In this document: positions 12,036 to 24,318 of the stretch, in pieces
How the letters are laid out: the number at the start of each line of letters is the position of its first letter
How positions within the stretch are numbered: the first letter of the stretch is position 1
Translations under genes and position numbers: made by a program
Notes under the pieces: generated by a model
Databases searched by the model: none
Told to the model about the DNA's origin: nothing
Seen by the model: only the letters and a program-made list of their open reading frames with translations
Assembly: GCF_900169145.1 (NCBI RefSeq)
Contig: NZ_FXZD01000007.1
Span: 168,454 to 232,453, forward strand
Length of the DNA: 64,000 bases
Source: Brevibacterium antiquum CNRZ 918
GTDB lineage: Bacteria > Actinomycetota > Actinomycetes > Actinomycetales > Brevibacteriaceae
Direction of reading: 5' to 3'

Positions 12036-12686
12036 GTGTCGAGACGATTCGACGTCACCCAAAGCGACATCCGTGATCTTGTCCTTGACGAATGTGCCAG
12101 GGTCAGCGAAACGGGCAATCTGCTCGTCATTCCCACGGACACCGTGTACGGTATCGCCGCAGACGCGTTCAGCGCCTCAGCTGTCTCCGCTCTGCTTGCG
12201 GCGAAGGGACGCGGACGCGACATGCCGCCGCCGGTTCTCGTCCCGCGAGCGGAGACCGTCTTCGGACTCGTCGACGGCGTCGACGAGAGGATGCTGTCGC
12301 TGACCGCCCAATTCTGGCCAGGACCGCTGACGATCATAGCCAATGCTCAGCCGTCGTTGGACTGGGACCTCGGCGACACCCATGGCACAGTTGCGGTGCG
12401 GATGCCCGACGACGAATACGCTCTCGCTTTGTTGGGCCGTACAGGGCCACTGGCCGTCTCGAGCGCCAACATCTCCGGTCAGCCCGCAGCCACCTCAGCG
12501 GATGAGGCGATGGAGATGCTGGGCGACGATGTCGACATCTACGTCGACGGGGGAGCCCGCGTGTCGGGAGTCTCTTCGACGATCGTCGACCTCACCGGAG
12601 ATGTTCCCCGAATCGTGCGCGAAGGGCCTGTGACCATCGAGGAACTGCGTGACATCGTCCCCGACATCCTCGACCTGGACGGCTGA
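12036..12686 (+). CDS. L-threonylcarbamoyladenylate synthase (TsaC/Sua5)
   Basis: Makes threonylcarbamoyl-AMP for the t6A37 modification of ANN-decoding tRNAs. The 216-aa YrdC-fold protein has the nucleotide-binding IPTDTVYGIAADAF, the KxR-type loop AAKGRGRDMPPPVLV and SSANISGQPAA. It is the short form without a full Sua5 C-terminal domain. GTG 12036 has ggag 5 nt upstream and is preferred to ATG 12015. Its stop is immediately followed by the next gene's GTG, matching Rv1301-Rv1302 synteny. Confidence 0.93.
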   Translation: MSRRFDVTQSDIRDLVLDECARVSETGNLLVIPTDTVYGIAADAFSASAVSALLAAKGRGRDMPPPVLVPRAETVFGLVDGVDERMLSLTAQFWPGPLTIIANAQPSLDWDLGDTHGTVAVRMPDDEYALALLGRTGPLAVSSANISGQPAATSADEAMEMLGDDVDIYVDGGARVSGVSSTIVDLTGDVPRIVREGPVTIEELRDIVPDILDLDG

Positions 12687-13796
12687 GTGCGCGCCTACCT
12701 CTTCATCCTCATCATCTCGGCCCTTGTGGCCTACCTGTTGACCCCGATGGTCAGGAGGGTCGCCGAGCGCGGCCTCATCTTCTCGCCCCTGCGTGAACGG
12801 GACGTGCATTCCGTTCCGACGCCGAGGTTGGGCGGAGTCGCGATGTTCGGAGCGGTGATCGTCGGCCTCATCTTCGCCTCACAGACCCCGTTCCTGCAGA
12901 GAATCTTCGTCGATATGGCCCCCATCATCGGCATCGCGGGCGCCGCCACGGTGCTGTGTGTGCTGGGCATCATCGACGACATCTGGGATCTCCACTGGAT
13001 GACCAAACTCGCAGGTCAGGCGCTGGCCGCGGGCTTCATGGCAATCAACGGAGTGGCGCTGCTGTCGATTCCGTTCGGGGGAGTGATCATCGCATCGCCG
13101 CGGATGTCGATCATCATCACCATCCTCGTCGTCCTGGTGACGATCAATGCCGTGAACTTCGTCGATGGGCTCGACGGACTGGCCGCAGGAGTCGTGGCGA
13201 TCGGCGGCAGCGCATTCTTCATCTATTCCTACGGGCTGGCCCGGGACACATCCCCCGAGTCCTATGCGAACCTGGCGTCGTTGATCACCGCGATCCTCGT
13301 CGGCGCCTGCCTCGGCTTTCTGCCCCACAATTTCAATCCCGCGCGGATCTTCATGGGCGATTCGGGGTCGATGCTCATCGGTCTGCTGCTCGCCGCGTCG
13401 ACGATCCGTGTGACCGGGCAGGTCGATCCGGCATTTCTGGGCGAAGAGCGTGTGTTCGCGACATTCCTGCCCATCATCTTGCCGATTGCAGTGATGTTCC
13501 TGCCTCTGCTGGACCTGGGACTGGCTGTCGTCCGCCGACTCATGGCCGGCCAATCACCGTTCTCCGCTGACGCCAAGCACCTTCATCACAGAATGCTCAG
13601 CCTGGGACATTCGCATGCCCGGGCAGTGCTGATCCTCTACAGCTGGACCGCACTGATCGCCTTCGGCTCAGTCATGCTGCTCCTGATGTCGTGGGTCTAC
13701 GTGGTCTGCATCGTCGGCGGCCTGTTCGCCATCACCCTGATCTTCACGTTCTACCCCCTGCGGGTCCGCCAGAAAGCCAGAGAGGAAATCTCATGA
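12687..13796 (+). CDS. MraY/WecA-family polyprenyl-phosphate GlcNAc-1-phosphate transferase
   Basis: Integral membrane enzyme transferring a sugar-1-phosphate from UDP-sugar to a polyprenyl phosphate, starting synthesis of a wall polymer. The 369-aa protein has about 11 helices, GIIDDIWDLHWMTKLAGQ (first Asp pair), NAVNFVDGLDGLAAG, the catalytic FMGDSGSMLIG and a cytosolic HLHHRM histidine motif. Position between sua5 and atpI matches M. tuberculosis Rv1302 (WecA), so GlcNAc-1-P transfer to decaprenyl phosphate is the likely reaction (inference). The GTG directly abuts the preceding TGA. Confidence 0.9.
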   Translation: MRAYLFILIISALVAYLLTPMVRRVAERGLIFSPLRERDVHSVPTPRLGGVAMFGAVIVGLIFASQTPFLQRIFVDMAPIIGIAGAATVLCVLGIIDDIWDLHWMTKLAGQALAAGFMAINGVALLSIPFGGVIIASPRMSIIITILVVLVTINAVNFVDGLDGLAAGVVAIGGSAFFIYSYGLARDTSPESYANLASLITAILVGACLGFLPHNFNPARIFMGDSGSMLIGLLLAASTIRVTGQVDPAFLGEERVFATFLPIILPIAVMFLPLLDLGLAVVRRLMAGQSPFSADAKHLHHRMLSLGHSHARAVLILYSWTALIAFGSVMLLLMSWVYVVCIVGGLFAITLIFTFYPLRVRQKAREEIS

Positions 13797-14239
13797 CCGA
13801 TGAGTCACGTCGTCAGGAGACCTACGTTCAAGCAGCGTGGACCAGAGTCTGGAGGACCATGTTGATCCGCGGGGCGATCCTCGTCGTGGCTGTCGCCGTG
13901 CTCGGAATGGGCATCGGCTACCTGGTATCCGGTTCCAAAGGACTCAACGGCGGTGCTGTCGGCGGGGGACTGGCCGCGGTCTTCATCATCATCACCCTGG
14001 TCATCATGTATGCCGGCCGCAACATGGGGTTGACGGCGATCGCCGGATTCTTGGGCATGGGCTTCCTCTTCAAAGCGTTCATCTTCATGATCGTCATCTG
14101 GCGGCTCAAAGACGCAATCTGGCTGGACGGAACTGTGGCGTTCTTCACGATCGTCGTGGCCGTGATCGGTTCTTCGCTCGTCGAAGCGCTGACTGTGGTC
14201 AAAGGACGCGTTCCCTACGTGGATCCCGACGCGAAATAG
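13793..14239 (+). CDS. atpI: AtpI-like ATP synthase accessory membrane protein
   Basis: A 148-aa protein with four hydrophobic helices (about residues 25-45, 53-74, 79-101 and 112-132), placed directly before atpB as in Rv1303. AtpI-type proteins help assemble the c ring or transport Mg2+; sequence alone supports only the assignment by place and topology. ATGA overlaps the end of the upstream transferase gene; aggaaa is 5-10 nt upstream. It is probably transcribed with the upstream genes, since a 206-bp gap follows. Confidence 0.8.
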   Translation: MTDESRRQETYVQAAWTRVWRTMLIRGAILVVAVAVLGMGIGYLVSGSKGLNGGAVGGGLAAVFIIITLVIMYAGRNMGLTAIAGFLGMGFLFKAFIFMIVIWRLKDAIWLDGTVAFFTIVVAVIGSSLVEALTVVKGRVPYVDPDAK

Positions 14240-14309
14240 GCGAATTCGACGCTTGCGACAGCCCCTGCCAGAGGAGGTACAGTCAAAGGTGATGAATTTG
14301 TCGACAGCT

Positions 14310-14326
14310 CTCTACAATTGGTAGAG
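14310..14326 (+). promoter_or_regulatory. inverted repeat overlapping a -10 box before atpB
   Basis: CTCTAC (14310-14315) and GTAGAG (14321-14326) form a perfect 6-bp inverted repeat around AATTG. TACAAT at 14313-14318 is a 5/6 match to the -10 consensus and lies inside it. It sits in the 206-bp gap between atpI and atpB, so it may be the main ATP-synthase promoter with an operator on top. No good -35 seen. Confidence 0.35.
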
Positions 14327-14445
14327 TTGTTGCGGTGCTGGAGCCATTCGTTGCTCCATGTCGCTCCTGAACCTACAGCCATGCAACTCGTGTGTGGCTA
14401 AGGCCAGGCCATCAAGGCTTTTGACCATGGGAGAGTAAAGGAAAC

Positions 14446-15258
14446 GTGGGAACACTCAACGCTGCGAACACAACGATCCAAGCCGCTGAAGGTGGTTTTC
14501 ACGCCCCGTCTATGGCGGAGTTCTTCCCCGCCGCGTTCCTCTTCGAAGGCACTCCCTTTGAGATGAACCGCGTGATGCTCATCCGTGTCATCGCCACTGT
14601 GGCAGTCGTTGTTCTGCTTGCTGTGTGGGCAAAGCGCATGAAGCTCGTTCCGGGCCGCTTCCAGTCCAGCATGGAGCTGGCGATGGAATTCGTCACCGTC
14701 GGAATCGCCGAAGACACCATGGGCAAGGAGCGCGCCAAGAAGTTCATGCCGCTGATCGTCGCGATCTTCTTCGGCATTCTGTTCTGGAACGTCACGAAGC
14801 TGATTCCGTTCCTCAATATGCCGGGCACCGGCGTCATCGGCCTCCCAATCGTGCTCACGCTTACGGTTTACGTGACTTATCATTGGGCTGGCATCGCCGA
14901 GAAGGGACTCGGCGGCTATCTCAAGGATTCGCTCATCCTGCCCGGAGTCCCATGGCCGATGCATATTCTGCTCATCCCGATCGAGTTCATCACGAAGTTC
15001 GTCACCCAGCCGTTTACGCTGGCCATCCGACTCTTCGCCAACATGATGGTCGGCCACCTCCTCCTCGTGCTCTGCTTCTCAGCGACGAGCTTCTTCCTCA
15101 TCGATGCTGCGAACGGATTCCAGTTCTTCTCGATCATCACCTTCGCCGGCGGATTCTTCGTCTTCATCCTTGAGATGCTGATTGTCGTCCTGCAGGCCTA
15201 TATCTTCGCTCTTCTCTCCTGCGTCTACATCAACGCCGCGATCTCAGACGACCACTGA
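14446..15258 (+). CDS. atpB: ATP synthase Fo subunit a
   Basis: Proton channel half of the rotary ATP synthase. The 270-aa protein has a periplasmic N-terminus and about six helices. The essential arginine lies in TLAIRLFANMMVGH near residue 202, and the C-terminal helix region has ILEMLIVVLQAYIFALLSCVYI. The GTG start has aaagga 6 nt upstream. First gene of a complete atpBEFHAGDC operon. Confidence 0.96.
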   Translation: MGTLNAANTTIQAAEGGFHAPSMAEFFPAAFLFEGTPFEMNRVMLIRVIATVAVVVLLAVWAKRMKLVPGRFQSSMELAMEFVTVGIAEDTMGKERAKKFMPLIVAIFFGILFWNVTKLIPFLNMPGTGVIGLPIVLTLTVYVTYHWAGIAEKGLGGYLKDSLILPGVPWPMHILLIPIEFITKFVTQPFTLAIRLFANMMVGHLLLVLCFSATSFFLIDAANGFQFFSIITFAGGFFVFILEMLIVVLQAYIFALLSCVYINAAISDDH

Positions 15259-15279
15259 GAAACGCCCCTCAATCTGTAA

Positions 15280-15564
<285 letters not shown>

Positions 15565-15583
15565 TCAATAAGAGGACTAAACG

Positions 15584-16135
15584 ATGACTCCGGTACTAAT
15601 TCTTGCCTCGTCTGAGAACCCGCTTCTCCCGGCGTGGTACGACATCATCTGGAGTGCCATCTGTCTGCTGATCGTCTTCCTGGTTGTCTGGAAGTACGTC
15701 CTCCCCGCCTTCAACAAAACCCTCGATGAGCGCGCAGAGCGTATCCAGGGTGGAATTGAAAAGGCTGAGAAGGTGCAGGCCGAAGCCGATCAGGCTCTGG
15801 CCGAGTATCAGAAGCAGCTCGCCGACGGTCGTGCAGAAGCTGCACGGCTGCGCGCCGAGGCTCAGGAAGAAGGCGCCCAGATCATCGCCAATATGAAGAC
15901 CCAGGCTCATGCTGAGTCCGAGCGCATCGTCGCTTCGGCCCAGACGCAGATCGAAGCCGAACGTCAGTCCGCCATGGTGCAGCTGCGTTCGGAGGTCGGC
16001 ACTCTGGCCACCGATCTGGCATCACGCATCGTCGGCGAATCACTGACCGACGATCAGCGTTCTGCCAACGTGGTCGATCGCTTCATCTCCGATCTCGAGT
16101 CACAGTCTTCGGCACAGCCGGTCAAGGGGGCGTGA
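15584..16135 (+). CDS. atpF: ATP synthase Fo subunit b
   Basis: Peripheral stalk subunit, 183 aa. One N-terminal membrane helix (about residues 18-40, IIWSAICLLIVFLVVWKYVL) is followed by a long charged helix rich in Glu/Ala/Gln that dimerises and holds delta and alpha. Starts 19 bp after atpE with agaggacta upstream; its TGA overlaps the next ATG. Confidence 0.95.
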   Translation: MTPVLILASSENPLLPAWYDIIWSAICLLIVFLVVWKYVLPAFNKTLDERAERIQGGIEKAEKVQAEADQALAEYQKQLADGRAEAARLRAEAQEEGAQIIANMKTQAHAESERIVASAQTQIEAERQSAMVQLRSEVGTLATDLASRIVGESLTDDQRSANVVDRFISDLESQSSAQPVKGA

Positions 16136-16941
16136 TGCTCCAGTCGAGCAGATTGTCCCTGCAGGCCGTTCTTGAATCCGCCAATGCTGAGATCTCACAC
16201 GGCGATGCCCGTGAGTTCGGCAAGGGCGAACTGGCCATCGTTGCTGTTCTCGCCGAGAACGTGGCGCTGCGCAAGGCCTTGGCGGACTCGTCCGAGTCAG
16301 CTGAGAAGAAGCAGCAGCTGCTGCGGACTCTGTTCTCGACTCGGACCACCGAACCCGCTCTGCGTCTGAGCGAACTGGCCGTCGGCCAGCGCTGGGCCAG
16401 AACTCAGGACCTGGTGACCAGCCTTGAGGTTGCCGGAGTGACAGCCATCGCTGCTGCTGCTCAGGCATCTGGTCAACTCGGCCAGGTGGAAGAGGAAGTC
16501 TTCCGTTTCGCCCGTCTGTGCGAAAGCGAACATGAACTGGCGCGCGCCTTGGACTCCGATGCGTCTGCATCGACGAAGCGTGCGCTCATCGCAGACTTGC
16601 TGGCGGGTAAGGCTCAGGCCGACACCATCACACTGATCGAACAGGCAGCTGTGTACCCACGCGGTCTTCGCGTGGCGATGGCCCTCGATCAGTACAGCGA
16701 CATCCTCGCGGCACGACAGCAGCGTTCGGTCGCTGACGTCACAGTCGCCAAACCTCTGAGCGAGGTTCAGACCCAGAAGCTGACGGCGGCTCTGTCCGCA
16801 AGCTACGGGCGTGACCTCGTTCTCAACGTTCAGGTCGACCCCGAAGTCATCGGGGGAGTCCGGGTTCAGGTCGGCGACGAGATGATGAGCTCCACAGTGG
16901 CTGATCGCTTGGCCGAAGTGCAGCGCAAGCTCGCTAAGTAA
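16135..16941 (+). CDS. atpH: ATP synthase F1 subunit delta
   Basis: Connects the peripheral stalk to the top of F1. At 268 aa it is longer than the ~180 aa enterobacterial protein, as is usual in actinobacteria. The C-terminal OSCP region, VTVAKPLSEVQTQKL...VDPEVIGGVRVQVGDEMMSS, is typical. TGATG overlap with atpF; ATG 16135 leaves a normal gap to aaggggg, while GTG 16132 does not. Confidence 0.94.
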   Translation: MLQSSRLSLQAVLESANAEISHGDAREFGKGELAIVAVLAENVALRKALADSSESAEKKQQLLRTLFSTRTTEPALRLSELAVGQRWARTQDLVTSLEVAGVTAIAAAAQASGQLGQVEEEVFRFARLCESEHELARALDSDASASTKRALIADLLAGKAQADTITLIEQAAVYPRGLRVAMALDQYSDILAARQQRSVADVTVAKPLSEVQTQKLTAALSASYGRDLVLNVQVDPEVIGGVRVQVGDEMMSSTVADRLAEVQRKLAK

Positions 16942-17024
16942 ATCGAGGGGCCGGCCAGTCCGGCAGCACAGGCGGCCCACCGGTCGTCGGACACAGTTTT
17001 GAGTAAAGGAAGCAGGGAAACCAG

Positions 17025-18659
<1,635 letters not shown>

Positions 18660-18690
18660 ATCTGATCCGTAACAGCGAAAGGAAGAACTG

Positions 18691-19623
18691 ATGGGAGCCC
18701 AGCAGAGGGTCTTCAAGCAGAAGATCCGCTCCACTTCGTCCTTGAGGAAGATCTTCAAGGCCATGGAGCTCATCGCTGCTTCACGGATTCAGAAGGCCAT
18801 TGCACGTTCGCAGTCTGCCGGCCCATACGCCAACGCCCTGACCCGGGCGGTCTCGGCGGTGGCGAGTGAGTCCAATGTCGACCACGTGTTGACGACCGAG
18901 CCTGAGTCTGTCACCCGTGCCGCAGTGCTGGTGATCGGCCCAGACCGTGGATTCGCCGGGGCCTACTCGGCGAACCTGCTGCGCGAAGCTGAAGAGCTTA
19001 ATCGGCTGCTGCGCGGCGAGGGCAAGGACGTTGCGCTCTTCACCGTCGGCGGTAAGGCCCAGAACTACTACACCTTCCGCGACCGTGCGATCGAACAGGC
19101 CTGGACCGGCATCTCTGAGATGCCGACTCCCGAGAATGCTCGGGAGATCGGTCAGGCCCTGTTGCAGAGCTTCAATGCCGAATCCGCGCAGAACGGTGTG
19201 GATGAGATCTACATTGTGTTCACAAAGTTCGTCTCCAGCGTCAAGCACGATCCGGAATACCGGCGACTGCTTCCGCTCGAGGTCGTCGACGCGGACGAGG
19301 TCGCCACCGGCGGCGCGTCCGCACCGGCGAAAGACGCGGCTACGTTCCCTCTCTATGAGTTCGAACCCAGTGCTGAGGCCGTCTTGGATTCATTGCTGCC
19401 GCGCTACATCGACTCGCGGATCCTGTCCGCGCTGTTGAGTGCTTCAGCGTCCGAACAGGCTTCGCGTCAGGCTGCGATGCACACCGCGACCGAAAATGCG
19501 GATGATCTCATCAAGACCTATACCCGGTTGGCCAACACGGCTCGCCAGGCGGAAATCACCCAGGAACTCACCGAGATCGTCGGTGGGGCCGATGCCCTCG
19601 CGGCATCATCAGCCGGCGACTGA
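18691..19623 (+). CDS. atpG: ATP synthase F1 subunit gamma
   Basis: Central rotor shaft, 310 aa. The N-terminal [21 protein letters not shown] and C-terminal coiled-coil helix, with [15 protein letters not shown], are conserved. A loop around residues 205-216 ([14 protein letters not shown]) is an insertion typical of actinobacterial gamma subunits. aaaggaag precedes the ATG. Confidence 0.96.
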   Translation: MGAQQRVFKQKIRSTSSLRKIFKAMELIAASRIQKAIARSQSAGPYANALTRAVSAVASESNVDHVLTTEPESVTRAAVLVIGPDRGFAGAYSANLLREAEELNRLLRGEGKDVALFTVGGKAQNYYTFRDRAIEQAWTGISEMPTPENAREIGQALLQSFNAESAQNGVDEIYIVFTKFVSSVKHDPEYRRLLPLEVVDADEVATGGASAPAKDAATFPLYEFEPSAEAVLDSLLPRYIDSRILSALLSASASEQASRQAAMHTATENADDLIKTYTRLANTARQAEITQELTEIVGGADALAASSAGD

Positions 19624-21099
<1,476 letters not shown>

Positions 21100-21102
21100 G
21101 CC

Positions 21103-21363
21103 ATGGCTGTCCTCGATGTGAACGTCGTAGCAGCCGACCAACAGGTATGGGCTGGTGAGGCCAAGCGCGTCATCGCCCGTACCTTGGACGGTGAGATCGG
21201 CATCCTGCCAGGCCATGAGCCTGTTTTGGGTGTCTTAGCCGATGGTGAAGCGCGTATTCTCACGACCTCTGAGGAGACCATCCGGGTTCAGGCCGATGGT
21301 GGATTCCTGTCTGTCGAAAATAATCGTGTCATCATTGCCGCTGATCAGGCCGAACTTCTCTGA
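21103..21363 (+). CDS. atpC: ATP synthase F1 subunit epsilon, short form
   Basis: Regulatory subunit of the central stalk. At 86 aa it contains only the N-terminal beta-sandwich (EGEIGILPGHEP-type segment, here DGEIGILPGHEPVLG). The C-terminal helical hairpin that inhibits hydrolysis in other bacteria (~120-140 aa proteins, 121 in M. tuberculosis) is missing. The stop is clean and the next gene begins 22 bp later, so this is not an obvious frameshift; short epsilon occurs in some Micrococcales. Confidence 0.93.
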   Translation: MAVLDVNVVAADQQVWAGEAKRVIARTLDGEIGILPGHEPVLGVLADGEARILTTSEETIRVQADGGFLSVENNRVIIAADQAELL

Positions 21364-21372
21364 TCTGTCAAT

Positions 21373-21378
21373 TAAACT
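21373..21378 (+). promoter_or_regulatory. -10 box for leaderless DUF2550 gene
   Basis: TAAACT ends exactly 7 nt before GTG 21386, with no Shine-Dalgarno sequence in between. This suggests a leaderless start separate from the atp operon. Confidence 0.45.
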
Positions 21379-21385
21379 GGCAACC

Positions 21386-21853
21386 GTGAACCCTTCCGTC
21401 CTGCTGATCGTTCTGCTCTCGTTAGTGGGACTCGCTCTTGCGCTGATCGTCGTCGTGACGATTCGACGCAGGTCGATTTCGAAGCTGTCCGGTGCTTTTG
21501 ACTGTTCCATCAACGTGGGCGAGGAATCCTCTTCTCGCCCACGTTGGCGTTTGGGTGTAGCAGTGTTCTCGGTGGCGTCACTGGACTGGTACCCGGTATT
21601 CGCACTGACTCGCCGGGCCGCTGTCCGTCTCCCGCGTGCCGATCTCGATATTCTCGTGCGCCGCAAACCCACGTCCGGGGAGCAGTATTCGGTGCTGCCC
21701 GACGCCGTGGTGGTGGACTGTTCCTATGGGAAGGCCGACGGCCGACCCCGCTCCGTATCTCTGGCTATGGACACCGAGTCGCTGTCCACGATGGCCTCAT
21801 GGCTGGAATCATCGCCCCCCGGCTTCAACCCGACGATGGGAAGGTTCACCTGA
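21386..21853 (+). CDS. DUF2550 family membrane protein
   Basis: A 155-aa protein with one N-terminal membrane helix (about residues 5-25, [19 protein letters not shown]), a basic RRR stop-transfer segment and a soluble domain containing [21 protein letters not shown]. Placement between atpC and murA equals Rv1312. Function unknown; conserved in Actinobacteria. GTG start supported by the -10 box 7 nt upstream. The TGATG overlap couples it to murA. Confidence 0.85.
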   Translation: MNPSVLLIVLLSLVGLALALIVVVTIRRRSISKLSGAFDCSINVGEESSSRPRWRLGVAVFSVASLDWYPVFALTRRAAVRLPRADLDILVRRKPTSGEQYSVLPDAVVVDCSYGKADGRPRSVSLAMDTESLSTMASWLESSPPGFNPTMGRFT

Positions 21854-23166
21854 TGGATGTCTTTCGCTTGACCGGTCCGAGTCGACTGCGCGGCGAAGTC
21901 GATATCAGGGGAGCCAAGAACAGCGTTCTCAAACTGATGGCGGCCAGTCTGCTGGCGGTCGGCCGGACGACTATCACCAATGTGCCCGCGATTCTCGACG
22001 TGCGCATCATGGTCCAGCTCCTCACCCGGCTTGGTTGCAACGTCGATTACGACGCCGATCATGGCATCGTCAGCATCGATGTACCTGCCGAAGTCGGAAT
22101 CCAAGCCGACTACGAACTCGTGCGTGCGATGCGAGCATCGATCTCCGTCCTTGGCCCCCTGACCGCGCGGATGCGCTCAGCGCATGTGGCCCTTCCCGGC
22201 GGCGACGCGATTGGCTCGCGGGGTCTGGACATGCATCAGGCCGGTCTCGAAGCTCTCGGGGCAACGGTGCATCTAGACCACGGCTACTTCGTCGCGGAGG
22301 CCCCGAGTGGTCTTCGCGGAACGGACATCGACCTCGAATTCCCCTCCGTTGGTGCGACGGAGAACCTGGTGATGGCGGCGACGCTGGCCCATGGTGTGAC
22401 AACGATCTCGAACGCGGCCAAAGAGCCGGAGATCGTCGACATCTGCACGATGCTGGTTGATATGGGTGCCCAGATCAGTGGGATCGGTACGTCCGACATC
22501 ACGATCACGGGTGTCGACGAACTCCGACCGGTCGAGCACCGTACGGTGGGGGATCGGATCGTGGCCGGAACCTACGCTTTCGGCGCCGCTCTTTCCGGCG
22601 GTGATGTGATCGTGAAGGGCGTCGGACTTGAGCTTATGCCCAATATCGCGATCAAACTTCGCGACTCGGGCGCCACAGTCGATGACCTCGGTGACATTGA
22701 TCTGGGTGACGGCACTCGTGGGAAGGGGTTCCGCGTCATCGGTGCCGAACGTCCGCACGCGATTCGTGTCGCGACGATGCCGTTTCCCGGCTTCCCCACG
22801 GATCTGCAGCCGTTCGTCATTGCCCTGAATTCGGTATCTGATGGTGTCGGACTGCTGTCGGAGAACCTGTTCGAGGCCCGCTGGAGGTTCGTCCAGGAGA
22901 TTGCTCGACTGGGTGCGAAGGTTCGAGTAGACGGTAACCATGCCCTGATCTCCGGTGTTGACAGTCTGTCCGGCGCCGAGGTGGAAGCTTCAGACATCCG
23001 CGCCGGTGCCGGCCTCGTGATGGCGGGGCTGCGGGCCGTGGGAATCACCGAGGTCTCCGGCATCGACCACATTGAGCGCGGCTATGAGAACTTCGTGTCG
23101 AATCTGCGCAGTCTTGGCGCCACCATCGAGCGCGTCGAAAAAGCCGACATCCTCAGTTTCGAATAG
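21853..23166 (+). CDS. murA: UDP-GlcNAc 1-carboxyvinyltransferase (MurA, Asp-type)
   Basis: First committed step of peptidoglycan synthesis: transfers enolpyruvate from PEP to UDP-GlcNAc. The 437-aa EPSP-synthase-fold protein begins [20 protein letters not shown] (substrate lysine 22 in GAKN). The catalytic-loop residue that is Cys in most bacteria (Cys115 in E. coli) is Asp118 here, in [12 protein letters not shown] Cys-to-Asp change is known from M. tuberculosis and chlamydiae and makes the enzyme fosfomycin-insensitive. The frame is open upstream into DUF2550, but ATG 21853 matches the family start. Converges on nucS with 3 bp between the stops. Confidence 0.97.
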   Translation: MDVFRLTGPSRLRGEVDIRGAKNSVLKLMAASLLAVGRTTITNVPAILDVRIMVQLLTRLGCNVDYDADHGIVSIDVPAEVGIQADYELVRAMRASISVLGPLTARMRSAHVALPGGDAIGSRGLDMHQAGLEALGATVHLDHGYFVAEAPSGLRGTDIDLEFPSVGATENLVMAATLAHGVTTISNAAKEPEIVDICTMLVDMGAQISGIGTSDITITGVDELRPVEHRTVGDRIVAGTYAFGAALSGGDVIVKGVGLELMPNIAIKLRDSGATVDDLGDIDLGDGTRGKGFRVIGAERPHAIRVATMPFPGFPTDLQPFVIALNSVSDGVGLLSENLFEARWRFVQEIARLGAKVRVDGNHALISGVDSLSGAEVEASDIRAGAGLVMAGLRAVGITEVSGIDHIERGYENFVSNLRSLGATIERVEKADILSFE

Positions 23167-23169
23167 AAC

Positions 23170-23865
23170 TCAGAACAGGCGTGAGTCGGGGTCGTCCATA
23201 CCGCGCAGTGCATCGTAGTCGAGGACGACACAGCGGATTCCACGATCCTCGGCCAAGGTTCGGGCCTGAGGTTTGATTTCCTGAGCGGCGAACACTCCTC
23301 GCACCGGTGCGAGCAGCGGGTCCCGGTTCATCAGCTCCAGATACCTGGTCAGCTGCTCCACGCCGTCAATGTCGCCCCGGCGCTTGATCTCCACGGCAAC
23401 CGACTTGTGGCCGTGGTCTCGGGCGAGAATGTCGACGGGTCCGATGGCCGTCATATATTCGCGCCTGACCAGGCTGTAGCCGTCTCCGAGAGTCTCTATA
23501 TGTTCGGACAGCAGTTCCTGCAGGTGGGCTTCGACCCCATCTTTGACCAGACCGGGATCGATACCGAACTCATGCTGGTCATCGCCGATCACCTCGGCGA
23601 TGGAGATGACGAGCTTGTCACCGGTCTTGGCCTGTGACACCGTCCAGATCTCGGCCAGCCCAACCTCTGTCTGTTCCTGGCTCGGATCAGTGACGGTGAT
23701 TGAACACGGGGGTGTCATCCAGTTCAAGGGTTTGTACGATCCGCCATCCGAATGGATGAGGATCGAGCCGTCGGCCTTGAGCATGATGAGACGGGTGGCC
23801 ATGGGCAGATGGGCGGTCAGACGACCGGCATAATCAACGGAGCACTTAGCAATGACGAGACGCAC
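23170..23865 (-). CDS. nucS: mismatch endonuclease NucS
   Basis: Actinobacterial endonuclease that cuts DNA at mismatches and replaces MutSL. The 231-aa protein has an N-terminal DNA-binding domain ([20 protein letters not shown]) and a C-terminal RecB-like nuclease domain with GPVDILARD and [20 protein letters not shown] (catalytic Asp, Glu, Lys). The C-terminal DPDSRLF resembles the sliding-clamp-binding tail known for NucS/EndoMS. The GTG at 23865 (minus) is chosen because the family begins there and a -10 box lies 7 nt upstream; longer upstream frame is non-coding. Confidence 0.93.
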   Translation of the reverse strand: MRLVIAKCSVDYAGRLTAHLPMATRLIMLKADGSILIHSDGGSYKPLNWMTPPCSITVTDPSQEQTEVGLAEIWTVSQAKTGDKLVISIAEVIGDDQHEFGIDPGLVKDGVEAHLQELLSEHIETLGDGYSLVRREYMTAIGPVDILARDHGHKSVAVEIKRRGDIDGVEQLTRYLELMNRDPLLAPVRGVFAAQEIKPQARTLAEDRGIRCVVLDYDALRGMDDPDSRLF

Positions 23866-23872
23866 GCGATTT

Positions 23873-23878
23873 ACCCTA
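23873..23878 (-). promoter_or_regulatory. -10 box for leaderless nucS
   Basis: On the minus strand TAGGGT is followed by 7 nt (aaatcgc) and then the GTG start. No Shine-Dalgarno sequence is present. Only 30 bp separate the nucS and opposite gene starts. Confidence 0.45.
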
Positions 23879-23895
23879 CGTGAGAGAATGGGCAG

Positions 23896-24192
23896 ATGCC
23901 ACGATCTACCTCCTCGCGTCGCAAAAACAAATGGCGGCAGGCCCCACGCGAACTCTCCGACTCCGTGAATGGGCTGCGCACAAGCCGAGATCTGCCCGAC
24001 GGGACGTGGTCGGTGCAGAACGTCGCCGGCAATTCTCAGGGCAAGGTCTATGTCTGTCCCGGGTGCGGGCAGGACGTTCCATCGTCGACGGCGCATATTG
24101 TTGCCTGGCGGCAGGCCGCCCGATATGGCACCGAGGTGGGCGTGGATTCCCGTCGTCACTGGCACACGAGATGCTTTCAGAGATTCCGGTGA
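23896..24192 (+). CDS. small conserved zinc-ribbon-like protein
   Basis: A 98-aa protein of unknown function found next to nucS in many actinobacteria (often given a generic ATP/GTP-binding label). It has a basic N-terminus (SSRRKNKW), [21 protein letters not shown] near residues 51-71, and HWHTRCF near residue 88. Two Cys plus His/Cys could bind one zinc. Divergent from nucS with 30 bp between starts. GAGAAT six nt before the ATG may be a -10 box of a leaderless transcript. Confidence 0.75.
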   Translation: MPRSTSSRRKNKWRQAPRELSDSVNGLRTSRDLPDGTWSVQNVAGNSQGKVYVCPGCGQDVPSSTAHIVAWRQAARYGTEVGVDSRRHWHTRCFQRFR

Positions 24193-24217
24193 CGGCGTCG
24201 GCTGTCGGCTGACCACA

Positions 24218-24256
24218 GATCGGGATCTGAAGAACCAGAGATCAGGATCCGAAGAA
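24218..24256 (+). repeat. 17-bp imperfect direct repeat
   Basis: GATCGGGATCTGAAGAA (24218-24234) and GATCAGGATCCGAAGAA (24240-24256) differ at two positions. They lie between the zinc-ribbon gene and its terminator. No role evident. Confidence 0.6.
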
Positions 24257-24287
24257 GGGGCCAGTTCACTGTGAACTGGCCCCTTCT
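24253..24287. terminator. bidirectional terminator, perfect 17-bp inverted repeat
   Basis: AGAAGGGGCCAGTTCAC and its exact reverse complement are separated by a single T. It lies between two convergent genes (stops at 24192 and 24319), so it probably ends both transcripts. Confidence 0.8.
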
Positions 24288-24318
24288 CAAGTGTGCGGAA
24301 TGCTGGAGAGTGCGGACC

